A stretch of 64,000 bases of DNA from Pseudomonas moraviensis (GCF_900105805.1 NZ_LT629788.1:2108001-2172000); one strand, 5' to 3'; counted from the first letter of the stretch, positions 51,177 to 59,466 are shown. The notes: generated by a model not told the origin, from the sequence alone. Translations and numbers: made by a program.

Positions 51177-51257
51177 ACCGGCACGCTGAGGCGTTGGCTA
51201 CATGGCTTCATGCGGATGCGCAGGGGGCCGGGCCCAGGAAAAGGCCCGGAACCTGGC

Positions 51258-51371
51258 TTACTGGTGGCTGACCCAGAAGACCGCTGTCCCTACTACGAGA
51301 ATGATCAGGAACAGAATGGCCCATGCGTCGACACTGCTGTCGCTTTTTCTGGCTTTGGTCGGGTTGCTCAT
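51258..51371 (-). CDS. 37-aa single-helix membrane protein
   Basis: Starts MSNPTKARKSDSSVDAW at ATG 51371 with an AGAGGCG Shine-Dalgarno and ends with one hydrophobic helix (AILFLIILVVGTAVFWV) and SHQ. It converges on the DUF2970 gene and diverges from cysI. The composition (short basic N-terminus, one helix) is that of a genuine small membrane protein. Function unknown. A much longer open frame continues upstream on this strand but is antisense to cysI. Confidence 0.65.
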   Translation of the reverse strand: MSNPTKARKSDSSVDAWAILFLIILVVGTAVFWVSHQ

Positions 51372-51662
51372 TGCATCGCCTCTTGTCGGTTTTATCGGTG
51401 ATTGCACAAAGACTCGATCACAGTTAAGACGATGATTGTCCGCACTACAAATGTGGATTAGTTGACAGTGATGCGTGTTAGGCGATTTGGTTCTTTCCAT
51501 ATACTCAAACATCACTTTTGCGCATAACTGCAAACGGGTATATTGCCCCGGCTCCGTCAGGAGTGCGCGGCCGTGCGCGCAGAATTGCAGAGGCATCATC
51601 GGACTCCAGCAAGCGAAAACGCAGCGTTTTCCGAGTAGCCCAAGCCTGAGAACAGGACTTAT
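51372..51662. other. Upstream region of cysI
   Basis: About 290 nt, AT-richer near 51400-51540 (GATTAGTTGACAGTGATGCGTGTTAGG; TATACTCAAAC), and no convincing gene. It should hold the cysI promoter and any CysB site; TTGACA occurs at about 51459. No Shine-Dalgarno-led small ORF was found. Confidence 0.4.
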
Positions 51663-53321
51663 ATGTACGTATACGACGAGTACGATCAGCGGATCATCGA
51701 GGACCGCGTCAAGCAGTTCCGTGATCAGACCCGACGCTATCTGGCAGGTGAGCTGAGCGAAGAAGAATTCCGCCCCCTGCGCCTGCAGAATGGCCTGTAC
51801 ATCCAGCGCTTCGCACCGATGTTGCGGGTGGCGGTGCCTTACGGCCAACTGACTTCGCGCCAGGTGCGCATGATGGCCAGGATTGCCCGCGACTACGACA
51901 AGGGCTACGCCCACATCAGTACGCGGCAGAACGTGCAGTTCAACTGGCCGGCCGTGGAAGACATCCCGGACATTCTCGCCGAACTCGCGACCGTGCAGAT
52001 GCACGCTATTCAGACCAGCGGCAACTGCCTGCGCAACGTCACCACCGATCAGTTTGCCGGCGTCGCCGCCGATGAAGTGATCGATCCACGCCCATGGTGC
52101 GAGATCGTTCGTCAGTGGACCACGTTCCACCCGGAATTCGCCTACCTGCCGCGCAAGTTCAAGATCGCCGTCAACGGTTCGACCAGTGACCGTGCTGCCA
52201 TTGAAGTCCACGATATCGGTCTGGAACCTGTCCATAACGCTGCTGGCGAGTTGGGCTTCCGCGTGCTGGTTGGCGGTGGCCTCGGTCGTACGCCGGTGGT
52301 AGGCGCATTCATCAACGAATTCCTGCCATGGCAGGACCTGTTGAGCTACCTCGACGCCATTCTGCGTGTGTACAACCGCTATGGCCGTCGTGACAACAAA
52401 TACAAGGCGCGGATCAAGATCCTCGTCAAAGCGCTGACTCCAGAAGTGTTCGCGCAGAAAGTCGATGCGGAAATGGAGCACCTGCGCGGTGGCCAGACCA
52501 CGCTGACCGAAGCCGAACTGCATCGCGTTGCGAAGCACTTCGTCGATCCGGACTACAAGACCCTCGAAAACCAGACCGCGCAATTGGCCGATCTGGACAA
52601 AGAGCATCCGGGTTTCGCCCGCTGGCGCAGCCGCAACACCCTGGCGCACAAGAAGCCTGGCTATGTCGCTGTGACGCTGTCGCTGAAGCCGACCGGTGTT
52701 GCCCCGGGCGACATCACCGACAAACAGCTCGACGCCGTCGCCGATCTGGCCGACCGCTACAGCTTCGGTCAGCTGCGCACCTCCCACGAGCAGAACATCA
52801 TTCTTGCCGACGTCGAGCAGAGTCAGTTGTTCACCCTGTGGGGCGAGTTGCGTGAAGGCGGTTTCGCCACGCCGAACATCGGCCTGCTGACCGACATCAT
52901 CTGCTGCCCGGGCGGCGACTTCTGCTCGCTGGCCAACGCCAAGTCGATCCCGATCGCCGAATCGATCCAGCGTCGTTTCGACGATCTGGACTACCTGTTC
53001 GATATCGGTGAGCTGGACCTGAACATCTCCGGCTGCATGAACGCCTGCGGTCACCACCACGTGGGCCACATCGGCATCCTCGGCGTGGACAAGAAAGGCG
53101 AAGAGTTCTATCAGGTCTCCCTCGGCGGCAGCGCCAGCCGGGATGCGAGCCTGGGCAAGATCCTCGGCCCGTCCTTCGCTCAGGAAGCCATGCCGGACGT
53201 GATCTCCAAGCTGATCGACGTGTACGTTGAGCAACGCACCGAAGACGAGCGCTTCATCGACACCTACCAGCGTATTGGCATCGACCTCTTCAAGGAACGC
53301 GTCTATGCAGCGAATCATTAA
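51663..53321 (+). CDS. cysI: Nitrite/sulfite reductase haemoprotein (CysI-type)
   Basis: 552 aa starting MYVYDEYDQRIIEDRVKQFRDQTRRYL. Two ferredoxin-like siroheme-binding halves are followed by the 4Fe-4S/siroheme cysteines: 'CCPGGDFC' (~413-420) and 'NISGCMNACGHHHVGHIG' (~457-461). 'HISTRQNVQFNW' and 'TSGNCLRNVT' are substrate/siroheme-loop blocks. It reduces sulfite to sulfide in assimilatory sulfur metabolism. In pseudomonads it is paired with a DUF934 protein, as here, and overlaps it by 17 nt. Confidence 0.93.
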   Translation: MYVYDEYDQRIIEDRVKQFRDQTRRYLAGELSEEEFRPLRLQNGLYIQRFAPMLRVAVPYGQLTSRQVRMMARIARDYDKGYAHISTRQNVQFNWPAVEDIPDILAELATVQMHAIQTSGNCLRNVTTDQFAGVAADEVIDPRPWCEIVRQWTTFHPEFAYLPRKFKIAVNGSTSDRAAIEVHDIGLEPVHNAAGELGFRVLVGGGLGRTPVVGAFINEFLPWQDLLSYLDAILRVYNRYGRRDNKYKARIKILVKALTPEVFAQKVDAEMEHLRGGQTTLTEAELHRVAKHFVDPDYKTLENQTAQLADLDKEHPGFARWRSRNTLAHKKPGYVAVTLSLKPTGVAPGDITDKQLDAVADLADRYSFGQLRTSHEQNIILADVEQSQLFTLWGELREGGFATPNIGLLTDIICCPGGDFCSLANAKSIPIAESIQRRFDDLDYLFDIGELDLNISGCMNACGHHHVGHIGILGVDKKGEEFYQVSLGGSASRDASLGKILGPSFAQEAMPDVISKLIDVYVEQRTEDERFIDTYQRIGIDLFKERVYAANH

Positions 53322-53799
53322 GAACAACGAAGTCGTCGACGAAACCTGGCACTTGCTGCCCAAGGATTTCAACATCGACGAGATCAGCAACTGCGACGAT
53401 CTGATCGTTCCTCTGCAGTTATGGCGCGAACACAGCCGCATGCTCAAGGCCCGTGATGGCGGTCTGGGCGTGTGGCTGGATGCCGACGAGGAAGCCGAAG
53501 AGATCGGTGAAGACGTCAGTGAGTTTCAAGTGATCGCGCTGAATTTCCCGGCGTTCACCGATGGCCGCAGTTACTCCAATGCCCGTCTGCTGCGCGACCG
53601 TTACGGTTTCAAAGGCGAACTGCGGGCAATTGGTGACGTGCTGCGCGACCAGCTGTTTTACATGCACCGCTGCGGCTTTGATGCCTTTGCCATTCGTGCG
53701 GACAAAGATCCGTACGAAGCGCTGGAAGGTCTCAAGGACTTCTCGGTGACCTACCAGGCCGCCAGTGACGAGCCGCTGCCGTTGTTTCGTCGGCGCTAA
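53305..53799 (+). CDS. DUF934 family protein, cysI partner
   Basis: 164 aa starting MQRIIKNNEVVDETWHLL. The conserved 'F..F.DGR.YS.ARLLRDRYGF.GELRA.GDVLRDQL..M.RCGFDAF' block is the DUF934 signature. The ATG lies inside the 3' end of cysI with AAGGA as Shine-Dalgarno, so translation is coupled. The family always accompanies CysI-type reductases and is presumed to be an electron-transfer or assembly partner; its chemistry is not settled. Confidence 0.9.
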   Translation: MQRIIKNNEVVDETWHLLPKDFNIDEISNCDDLIVPLQLWREHSRMLKARDGGLGVWLDADEEAEEIGEDVSEFQVIALNFPAFTDGRSYSNARLLRDRYGFKGELRAIGDVLRDQLFYMHRCGFDAFAIRADKDPYEALEGLKDFSVTYQAASDEPLPLFRRR

Positions 53800-53822
53800 G
53801 CCTGCGGGTTTACTGCGGACAC

Positions 53823-53853
53823 AAAAACGCCGGTCATTGACCGGCGTTTTTTT
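53823..53853 (+). terminator. Rho-independent terminator after cysI-DUF934
   Basis: AAAAACGCCGGTCA / TTGACCGGCGTTTTTTT, a 12-bp or longer stem with A- and T-runs on both sides. It can serve both this operon and the converging sohB. Confidence 0.92.
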
Positions 53854-53865
53854 ATGCCTGCTTGT

Positions 53866-54897
53866 TTACCAGAAGCGTTGCTGGGTGAGGCGGCTCCACC
53901 AGCTCAACAGCACACGATCCACCGAACCGCTGGCAGCCATGCCGATGCGTTCCTGCAGGCTTTTGCGCTCGGCGTAGTGCAGATGGTAAACCTCGGCCTG
54001 TCTGGCTTTCTGCGCCAGATATTCATCGCTGGTCTTCAGTTCGTCCACCAGCTGGTTTTCCAGGGCAGCGATCCCCAGCCAGATTTCGCCGGTGGCCACT
54101 TCATCAATTGCCAATTGCGGGCGATAACGGGCGACGAAGTTCTTGAACAGCTGATGGGTAATGTCGAGGTCTTCCTGAAATTTCTCACGGCCCTTTTCGG
54201 TGTTTTCGCCAAACACCGTCAGGGTGCGCTTATATTCACCGGCAGTCAGCACTTCGAAATCGATGTCATGCTTCTTCAGCAGGCGGTTGACGTTAGGCAA
54301 CTGCGCGACCACACCGATGGAACCGAGTATCGCGAATGGAGCGCTGATGATCTTGTCGCCGATGCACGCCATCATGTAGCCGCCGCTGGCCGCGACCTTG
54401 TCGATGCAAACGGTCAATGGCACGCCCGCATCGCGGATTCGGGCCAGTTGTGACGACGCCAGACCGTAGCTGTGCACCATGCCGCCGCCGCTTTCCAGGC
54501 GCAGAACCACTTCGTCCTTCGGCGTGGCCAGGGTCAACAGCGCGGTGATCTCGTGACGCAGGCTCTCGGTGGCCGAAGCCTTGATATCGCCGTCGAAGTC
54601 GAGCACGAATACCCGGGACTTCGGCTCTGGCTGGGTCTGCTGCTTCTTCGCGGTTTTTTCGGTTTTCGCTTGGCCCTTGCGCAATGCCTTGAGCTGATCC
54701 TTGTCGAGCAGGGTCTGCTCCAGGCGCTCACGCAGACCTTTGTAGAAATCGTTGAGTTTGCTGACTTGCAACTGGCCCGCCGATTTGCGCCGTCCCTTGC
54801 TGCGCAACGCGGCGAAACTGGCGAGCACCACCAGAATGGCGACCACCAGGGTGACAGTCTTGGCCAGGAAGCTGGCGTATTCGGTGAAAAAATCCAC
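53866..54897 (-). CDS. sohB: Inner-membrane peptidase SohB (S49 family)
   Basis: 343 aa with an N-terminal transmembrane helix (TVTLVVAILVVLASFAAL), a Lys-rich linker and the S49 catalytic core. The nucleophile is S171 in 'DKVAASGGYMMACIGDKI' and the general base K223 in 'GEYKRTLTVFGENTEKG'. It is a SppA relative with its active site on the periplasmic side, thought to take part in membrane or signal-peptide proteolysis. A Gln/Lys-rich linker (KTEKTAKKQQTQPEPKS) is a variable part. Monocistronic. Confidence 0.92.
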   Translation of the reverse strand: MDFFTEYASFLAKTVTLVVAILVVLASFAALRSKGRRKSAGQLQVSKLNDFYKGLRERLEQTLLDKDQLKALRKGQAKTEKTAKKQQTQPEPKSRVFVLDFDGDIKASATESLRHEITALLTLATPKDEVVLRLESGGGMVHSYGLASSQLARIRDAGVPLTVCIDKVAASGGYMMACIGDKIISAPFAILGSIGVVAQLPNVNRLLKKHDIDFEVLTAGEYKRTLTVFGENTEKGREKFQEDLDITHQLFKNFVARYRPQLAIDEVATGEIWLGIAALENQLVDELKTSDEYLAQKARQAEVYHLHYAERKSLQERIGMAASGSVDRVLLSWWSRLTQQRFW

Positions 54898-55038
54898 AGA
54901 GACTCCTCAATGCAATGCGTGAACGTGAAACACACGCGGAATGGCTCCAGCATACCCATGCGCCGGCTCGTCGGCCAGCCGTGAAACCTCTGGCAACACG
55001 CCTGTAACGGGCATTTCAAACAAGCGTATGTTTTTTCA

Positions 55039-55067
55039 TTGACAGCTCTCCGCCATCCTCATAACCT
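55039..55067 (+). promoter_or_regulatory. Candidate sigma-70 promoter for the histidine-phosphatase gene
   Basis: TTGACA (55039-55044), 17-nt spacer, TAACCT (55062-55067), 35 nt before the GTG start. The -35 is perfect, the -10 weak. Confidence 0.45.
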
Positions 55068-55101
55068 CGCCTGACCTTCAACGTACCGGGACGACGCGGA
55101 C

Positions 55102-55812
55102 GTGGGCAGCATCTACTTGATACGACATGGCCAGGCCTCCTTTGGTGCAGACGATTACGACGTTCTGTCACCGACCGGCGTGCGTCAGGCAGAAATCCTC
55201 GGCCAGCACCTTGCCGATCTGGGCATCAACTTCGACCGCTGCCTTGCCGGTGACCTGCGTCGTCAACAGCACACCGCCACCAGTGCACTGGAACAATTCA
55301 GTGCCAGAGGCCTGCCGGTTCCCGTTCTTGAAACCGATTCCGCCTTCAACGAATTCGATGCCGATGCGGTCATCCGCGCCCTGCTCCCGGCGATGCTGCC
55401 GGAAGAGCCGGAAGCTCTCGACATCCTGCGCAATGCCGCGCAGAACCGCGGTGAATTCCAGCGCATCTTTGCTTTGATCGTCGAACGCTGGCTCGCGGGC
55501 ACTCATGACACCCCGGGGCTGGAAAGCTGGCTGGGTTTCGTCGAGCGCGTTCAGGCCGGTCTGCACCGTATTCTCGATGTGGCGGAAAAAAACCAGAAAA
55601 TCGCCGTGTTCACTTCCGGCGGCACCATCACCGCCCTGCTCCACCTGATTACACAAATGCCTGCCCGACAGGCCTTTGAACTGAACTGGCAAATCGTCAA
55701 CACCTCGCTCAACCAGCTGAAGTTCCGCGGTCGCGAGGTGGCTCTGGCTTCCTTCAACAGTCACGCACACCTGCAACTGCTGAAGGCCCCGGAACTCATC
55801 ACTTTTCGCTGA
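55102..55812 (+). CDS. Histidine phosphatase superfamily (PGAM-like) protein
   Basis: 236 aa with a GTG start: GSIYLIRHGQASFGADDYDVLSPTGVRQAEILGQHL. The phosphoacceptor is H9 in the RHG motif and 'DLRRQQHTATSAL' is the second arginine block. The region that normally carries the second catalytic histidine reads 'AVFTSGGTITALL' (~170-177) with Ser in place of His, so activity may be altered. The SCP2 gene follows 63 nt downstream and probably shares the transcript. Substrate unknown. Confidence 0.82.
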   Translation: MGSIYLIRHGQASFGADDYDVLSPTGVRQAEILGQHLADLGINFDRCLAGDLRRQQHTATSALEQFSARGLPVPVLETDSAFNEFDADAVIRALLPAMLPEEPEALDILRNAAQNRGEFQRIFALIVERWLAGTHDTPGLESWLGFVERVQAGLHRILDVAEKNQKIAVFTSGGTITALLHLITQMPARQAFELNWQIVNTSLNQLKFRGREVALASFNSHAHLQLLKAPELITFR

Positions 55813-55875
55813 GTCCGGCTTACTGTGACCCTGGCTGTAACCACCCAGCTCCCATGACCAAGAAAGGATCGAACC

Positions 55876-56193
55876 ATGACCTCCGTAGCTGATGCCGTAA
55901 AAGCAATGCAAGCCAAGTTCAACCCAGCAGCCGCTGCCGGTCTGGACCTGGTCTTCGGTTTCAACATCACCGACGAAGACAAGCAATACGCACTGATCGT
56001 CAAAGACGGCACCTGCGACATCCAGGAAGGTGAAAACCCGGACGCCAACTGCACGCTGGTGCTGGACAGCGAAACCCTGAAAGGTATCGTCAGCGGCGAA
56101 ACCGACGGCATGCAGGCGTTCATGGGCGGCAAGCTGCGCGTTGAAGGCGACATGATGCTGTCGATGAAACTGTCCGAGCTGTTCCCTTCGTAA
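55876..56193 (+). CDS. SCP2 sterol-binding domain protein
   Basis: 105 aa starting MTSVADAVKAMQAKFNPAAAAGLDLVFGFNITDEDKQYA. It is a stand-alone SCP2 fold: 'NPDANCTLVLDSETLKGIVSGETDGMQAFMGGKLRVEGDMMLSMKLSELF' is the typical hydrophobic-ligand pocket segment. SCP2 proteins bind fatty acyl or lipid ligands. AAAGGA Shine-Dalgarno; terminator directly downstream. Confidence 0.9.
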   Translation: MTSVADAVKAMQAKFNPAAAAGLDLVFGFNITDEDKQYALIVKDGTCDIQEGENPDANCTLVLDSETLKGIVSGETDGMQAFMGGKLRVEGDMMLSMKLSELFPS

Positions 56194-56210
56194 GAAGCTG
56201 CTGGGTTCAA

Positions 56211-56240
56211 ACAAATCCCGCCCTTGTGGCGGGATTTGTC
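56211..56240 (+). terminator. Terminator after the SCP2 gene
   Basis: ACAAATCCCGCC / GGCGGGATTTGT, a 12-bp perfect stem with a 5-nt loop (CTTGT), 18 nt after the stop. Confidence 0.85.
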
Positions 56241-56299
56241 GTTCATGCAAGGGGAATCAGCGCAGGGCTCGGCTTCGTCCTCCGCTCGCGGAGATACGA

Positions 56300-56794
56300 T
56301 CAAACCTCCTGCAACAACCGCGTATCCAGCCCGAACCGCTCTTGCGAAACCATCCTGAACTGACCCTCCGCCAGATCGCAACTCACCAGCAAATTCCACG
56401 AGTGCCTCGTTGCCACCGAAGGCACCAATACAAAAGGGTGTTCAGCCAACAGTGCATCGGCAAACTTTCGCTGGTTGGGCGAGGTTTTCATCGGGGTGAG
56501 CCAGTGCGGATTGGGCACATCCTCCGGCTGCACGATTCTCACGCTGGCTTGGTGAACGATTTCAAAACAGGTCAACACATAGGGTTCCTGATCAAGCGCG
56601 TCGAAACTGCCATGGGCGGCCACCTCGAGAATCGCCGTGGATGGATCGACTGACGCGTACACGACTCGCCGTCCAGGCGTATTCCAGCGGCCGCCGTCCC
56701 GTTTCGAACCCAGACCGCTGTCCCAGGTTTCGCTGTACACCGCGCGATCCAGCCGCCAGGCGTACCAGCGATCATCCCAGGGCAAGGGATTCAT
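56300..56794 (-). CDS. RES-domain toxin
   Basis: 164 aa starting MNPLPWDDRWYAWRLDRAVYSETWDSGLGSKRDGGRWN. Family blocks are 'R.....', 'GRWNTPGRRVVYASVDPSTAILEVAAH' and 'NLLVSCDLAEGQFRMVSQERFGLDTRL'; R, E and S residues in these give the RES domain its name. RES toxins of Xre-RES pairs degrade cellular NAD+. The ATG overlaps the antitoxin stop (ATGA at 56791-56794), the standard coupling for this type II toxin-antitoxin system. Confidence 0.88.
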   Translation of the reverse strand: MNPLPWDDRWYAWRLDRAVYSETWDSGLGSKRDGGRWNTPGRRVVYASVDPSTAILEVAAHGSFDALDQEPYVLTCFEIVHQASVRIVQPEDVPNPHWLTPMKTSPNQRKFADALLAEHPFVLVPSVATRHSWNLLVSCDLAEGQFRMVSQERFGLDTRLLQEV

Positions 56795-57267
56795 TGATAA
56801 ACCCCGTATTTGATCTGGTTCAGATACTCCTCCACCATCCTGAACCCCAACGCATGTCCAACCAGATCGAGTGGCACATAGCCGTAGAAGTACGTTGCGC
56901 GTTGCTCCAGCCAGGATTCGGCCTTGGCCTGACGCCCGAACACTTCGGTGGCCAGTTCCAGTGCCGCGGCATATTGCCAGGCGAGGATGCTCTGCGGCGT
57001 GTCCAGACGCACCGGCGCGCCTTCCTTGAGCAGACGTCGCACAGTTCTCACGGATCTGCCGGTGATGCGTTTGACCATCTCGCCCTGCTGGTACAGCTCG
57101 GAGGAGGCAATCATGTTGACCACATCGAGCAGCTCGAATCCTTCGCTTGTGCAGCGCAGGACGAGCATCGGGTCGTCGCCGGTGTCCTGTCCACGCAACA
57201 GCAACTCCAGAGGCTTGCCCTCGAGCTTCTTCAAGCCGGTGAGCCGGGGCGCTTTGGCAGTCGGCAT
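56791..57267 (-). CDS. Xre/MbcA/ParS-type antitoxin (DUF2384) paired with the RES toxin
   Basis: 158 aa from ATG 57267 (MPTAKAPRLTGLKKLEG), with a strong GGAGGAC Shine-Dalgarno. The Xre-like N-terminal part includes 'VVNMIASSELYQQGEMVKRITGRSVRTVRRLLKEG'. The C-terminal toxin-binding DUF2384 part includes 'LDTPQSILAWQYAAALELATEVFGRQAKAESWLEQRATYFYGYVPLDLV'. An upstream ATG at 57363 also has a Shine-Dalgarno and would give 190 aa. A perfect 9-3-9 palindrome at 57290-57310 would then be coding, and the 158-aa form matches the family length better. It neutralises the RES toxin and should autoregulate through that palindrome. Confidence 0.82.
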   Translation of the reverse strand: MPTAKAPRLTGLKKLEGKPLELLLRGQDTGDDPMLVLRCTSEGFELLDVVNMIASSELYQQGEMVKRITGRSVRTVRRLLKEGAPVRLDTPQSILAWQYAAALELATEVFGRQAKAESWLEQRATYFYGYVPLDLVGHALGFRMVEEYLNQIKYGVYQ

Positions 57268-57289
57268 GGCGACGTCCTCCGAGGGGCAT

Positions 57290-57310
57290 CTGGCGCGATC
57301 GTCGCGCCAG
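57290..57310. promoter_or_regulatory. Perfect palindrome, probable operator of the Xre-RES operon
   Basis: CTGGCGCGA, 3-nt spacer TCG, TCGCGCCAG. It ends 23 nt upstream of the preferred antitoxin ATG (57267), where an autoregulatory Xre antitoxin would bind. Confidence 0.6.
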
Positions 57311-57343
57311 TAATGGCGAGGGGAATAAGCAGGCGTATGGCTT

Positions 57344-57637
57344 TCAATCAGTGGGATTCGCATGTTCCATCCTTTGTCCGGGTCCGGAGCGATCTGTGCG
57401 CTCGATGACTTCAATGTCAGGACTGATGCTATAGCCCCAGCGTCCGACGACCAACCTGAAAAAGTCGTCAGAAATATCCACGTATCTGATCGAAACACTC
57501 CTGTTTCCGTAGGACCTGAACGGAAATTTCAGCGCGTGAATTCTCGCCTTGCCTGACACAACGTTGACCTCGGTCACCTGTGGACGTGCAAGCACTGCGT
57601 ACGCTTCCCGCTCCATCGAAAGCCAGGGAAGGCTCAC
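57344..57637 (-). CDS. Possible 97-aa hypothetical protein upstream of the Xre-RES pair
   Basis: Frame from GTG 57637 (or ATG 57616, 90 aa) to TGA 57344, starting SLPWLSMEREAYAVLARP and ending PGQRMEHANPTD. The amino-acid composition looks protein-like ('SIRYVDISDDFFRLVVGRWGYSISPDIEVIER'). The Shine-Dalgarno is weak and the family is not recognised. Its 3' end overlaps the longer antitoxin start option. It is divergent from the hypX-like gene by less than 40 nt, which leaves little space for a hypX promoter and counts against it. Confidence 0.33.
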   Translation of the reverse strand: MSLPWLSMEREAYAVLARPQVTEVNVVSGKARIHALKFPFRSYGNRSVSIRYVDISDDFFRLVVGRWGYSISPDIEVIERTDRSGPGQRMEHANPTD

Positions 57638-57674
57638 CGGGAGCCTGCGGCCGACTCACTCAAGGAAGAATCCC

Positions 57675-59402
57675 ATGCAATCGCTCAAGATCATTCTGCT
57701 GGCGTCAGCGTTCAACGGCCTGACGCAACGGGCCTGGCTGGAACTGCGTCACGCTGGGCACTTGCCCAGCGTGGTGCTGTTTACCGACCCGGCTTCGGTG
57801 TGTGAACAGGTCGAGCACAGCGGCGCCGACCTGGTGATCTGCCCGTTCCTCAAGGACCGTGTGCCACAGGCACTTTGGGCCGATGCCCGGCGTCCGGTGG
57901 TGATCATTCATCCCGGCATCGTTGGCGACCGCGGCGCCAGCGCACTGGATTGGGCGATCAGCAACGAACTGCCGATCTGGGGTGTCACCGCGCTGCAGGC
58001 GGTCGAAGAAATGGACGCCGGGCCGGTGTGGGCCACCTGCGAATTCAACCTGCCTGCGGGCATGCGCAAATCCGAGTTGTACAACGGCCGCGTCAGCGAT
58101 GCGGCGCTGGTGTGCATCCGCGAGGTGGTGGAAAAATTCGTCGAAGGGTTGCGGCCGGTCGAACTGGATTACGCCGATCCCAGCGTGCGCGGGCGCTTGC
58201 AACCGAACATGAAACAGGCTGATCGCAGCTTCAGCTGGCACGATTGCGCGCGCTTCATCAAGCGCTGTATCGACGCAGCAGACGGGCAACCGGGCGTGCT
58301 GGCAAGTCTGGCTGGCGGGCAGTATTACCTGTATGACGCTCACCTTGACTCGCGAAGAGGCACGCCCGGCGAGATTCTTGCGGTGCATGACGACGCGGTG
58401 TTGATCGCTGCCGGCGACCAGAGCCTGTGGATCGGCGCGCTGCGACGCAAACCTCAACCCAGCGAGGAAACCTTCAAGCAACCGGCCCGGCATGTGCTGG
58501 CCGGACAACTCAACCATGTGCCAGTGCTGAGCTGGTCGATCGCCACACAGCCGTTCAGCGACGAAGCGTATCAGCCGATTCGTTACCGTGAGTCCGGGCA
58601 TGTCGGGGAACTGACGTTCGAGTTCTACAACGGCGCGATGAGCACCGAGCAATGCCAGCGCCTGGTCGCGGCACTGCGTTGGGCCAAGGCCCGGGATACG
58701 CAAGTGCTGCTGATCAGGGGCGGCCGGGGCAGTTTTTCCAACGGCGTGCACCTGAACGTGATTCAAGGCGCGCAGGATCCCGGCGCCGAAGCCTGGGCCA
58801 ACATTCAGGCAATCGACGATGTCTGCGCCGAACTGCTCAGCGCGCGGCAACTGGTGGTCAGCGGCGTGACCGGCAACGCCGGCGCGGGCGGCGTGATGCT
58901 GGCGCTGGCGGCGGACATCGTGTTTGCCCGCGCCGATATCGTGCTCAATCCGCACTACAAAAGCATGGGTCTGTATGGCTCGGAATACTGGACCTACAGC
59001 CTGCCCCGCGCCGTCGGCCCGACGATCGCCGAGCAATTGACCCAGGCCTGCCTGCCGATCAGTGCGGTGCAAGCCTGGCAACTGGGCATGGTTCAGGAGA
59101 TCGGCCCGCGCTGTCCGGACGAGTTTTCCCTGTGGCTGCTGCAACGAGCGAATAGCGTATTGAGTGATCCCGCTTATGCGGCGGTGCGCGAACGCAAGTT
59201 GCGGATCGATCAGGCACTGATCCGTCGATGCCGAGACGCGGAGCTGGAGCAAATGCAGGAGGACATGCTGCATGACCGCAATCGCTTTGCCGAAAAGTGC
59301 AGCCACTTCGTCTACAAGCGCAGGGTGTGTGGCACGCCGGCGCGCCTCATAGAGGATTGGGCGCGAGTGGGCTTGCTTGAGCGCACCGAGTTGGCCAGTT
59401 GA
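57675..59402 (+). CDS. HypX/HoxX-like formyltransferase-enoyl-CoA hydratase fusion
   Basis: 575 aa starting MQSLKIILLASAFNGLTQRAWLEL, with AAGGAAG before the ATG. N-terminal ~270 residues: formyl-THF-type formyltransferase with 'PVVIIHPGIVGDRGASALDWAI' (~78) and 'WGVTALQAVEEMDAGPVWA'. C-terminal ~300 residues: crotonase fold with oxyanion-hole segments 'LIRGGRGSFSNGVHLNVI' (~347) and 'VTGNAGAGGVMLALAADIVFAR'. This domain order is that of HypX/HoxX, which in hydrogenase-bearing bacteria makes CO for the NiFe-hydrogenase active site from formyl-THF. No hydrogenase or hyp gene is in this window; the only neighbour is a LysR regulator. It may therefore be an orphan with another role. Confidence 0.82.
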   Translation: MQSLKIILLASAFNGLTQRAWLELRHAGHLPSVVLFTDPASVCEQVEHSGADLVICPFLKDRVPQALWADARRPVVIIHPGIVGDRGASALDWAISNELPIWGVTALQAVEEMDAGPVWATCEFNLPAGMRKSELYNGRVSDAALVCIREVVEKFVEGLRPVELDYADPSVRGRLQPNMKQADRSFSWHDCARFIKRCIDAADGQPGVLASLAGGQYYLYDAHLDSRRGTPGEILAVHDDAVLIAAGDQSLWIGALRRKPQPSEETFKQPARHVLAGQLNHVPVLSWSIATQPFSDEAYQPIRYRESGHVGELTFEFYNGAMSTEQCQRLVAALRWAKARDTQVLLIRGGRGSFSNGVHLNVIQGAQDPGAEAWANIQAIDDVCAELLSARQLVVSGVTGNAGAGGVMLALAADIVFARADIVLNPHYKSMGLYGSEYWTYSLPRAVGPTIAEQLTQACLPISAVQAWQLGMVQEIGPRCPDEFSLWLLQRANSVLSDPAYAAVRERKLRIDQALIRRCRDAELEQMQEDMLHDRNRFAEKCSHFVYKRRVCGTPARLIEDWARVGLLERTELAS

Positions 59403-59419
59403 TCTTGTGGTGTCTGCTT

Positions 59420-59466
59420 TCCCCTCACCCTGGCCCTCCCCCAGGGTGAGGGCCAGGGTGAGGGGC
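59420..59466. repeat. Long perfect inverted repeat after the hypX-like gene
   Basis: CCCCTCACCCTGGCCCTC and GAGGGCCAGGGTGAGGGG around a ~10-nt loop, followed by CTTTT. An 18-bp perfect stem of the same CCCTCACCCT family as 9676-9822. It probably ends the hypX-like transcript just before the lysR start. Confidence 0.8.

Noticed and set aside
51372..53447. Very long minus-strand frame antisense to cysI that runs into the 37-aa gene
   Set aside because: Only the final 37 codons have a start with Shine-Dalgarno and a sensible protein; the rest mirrors cysI.
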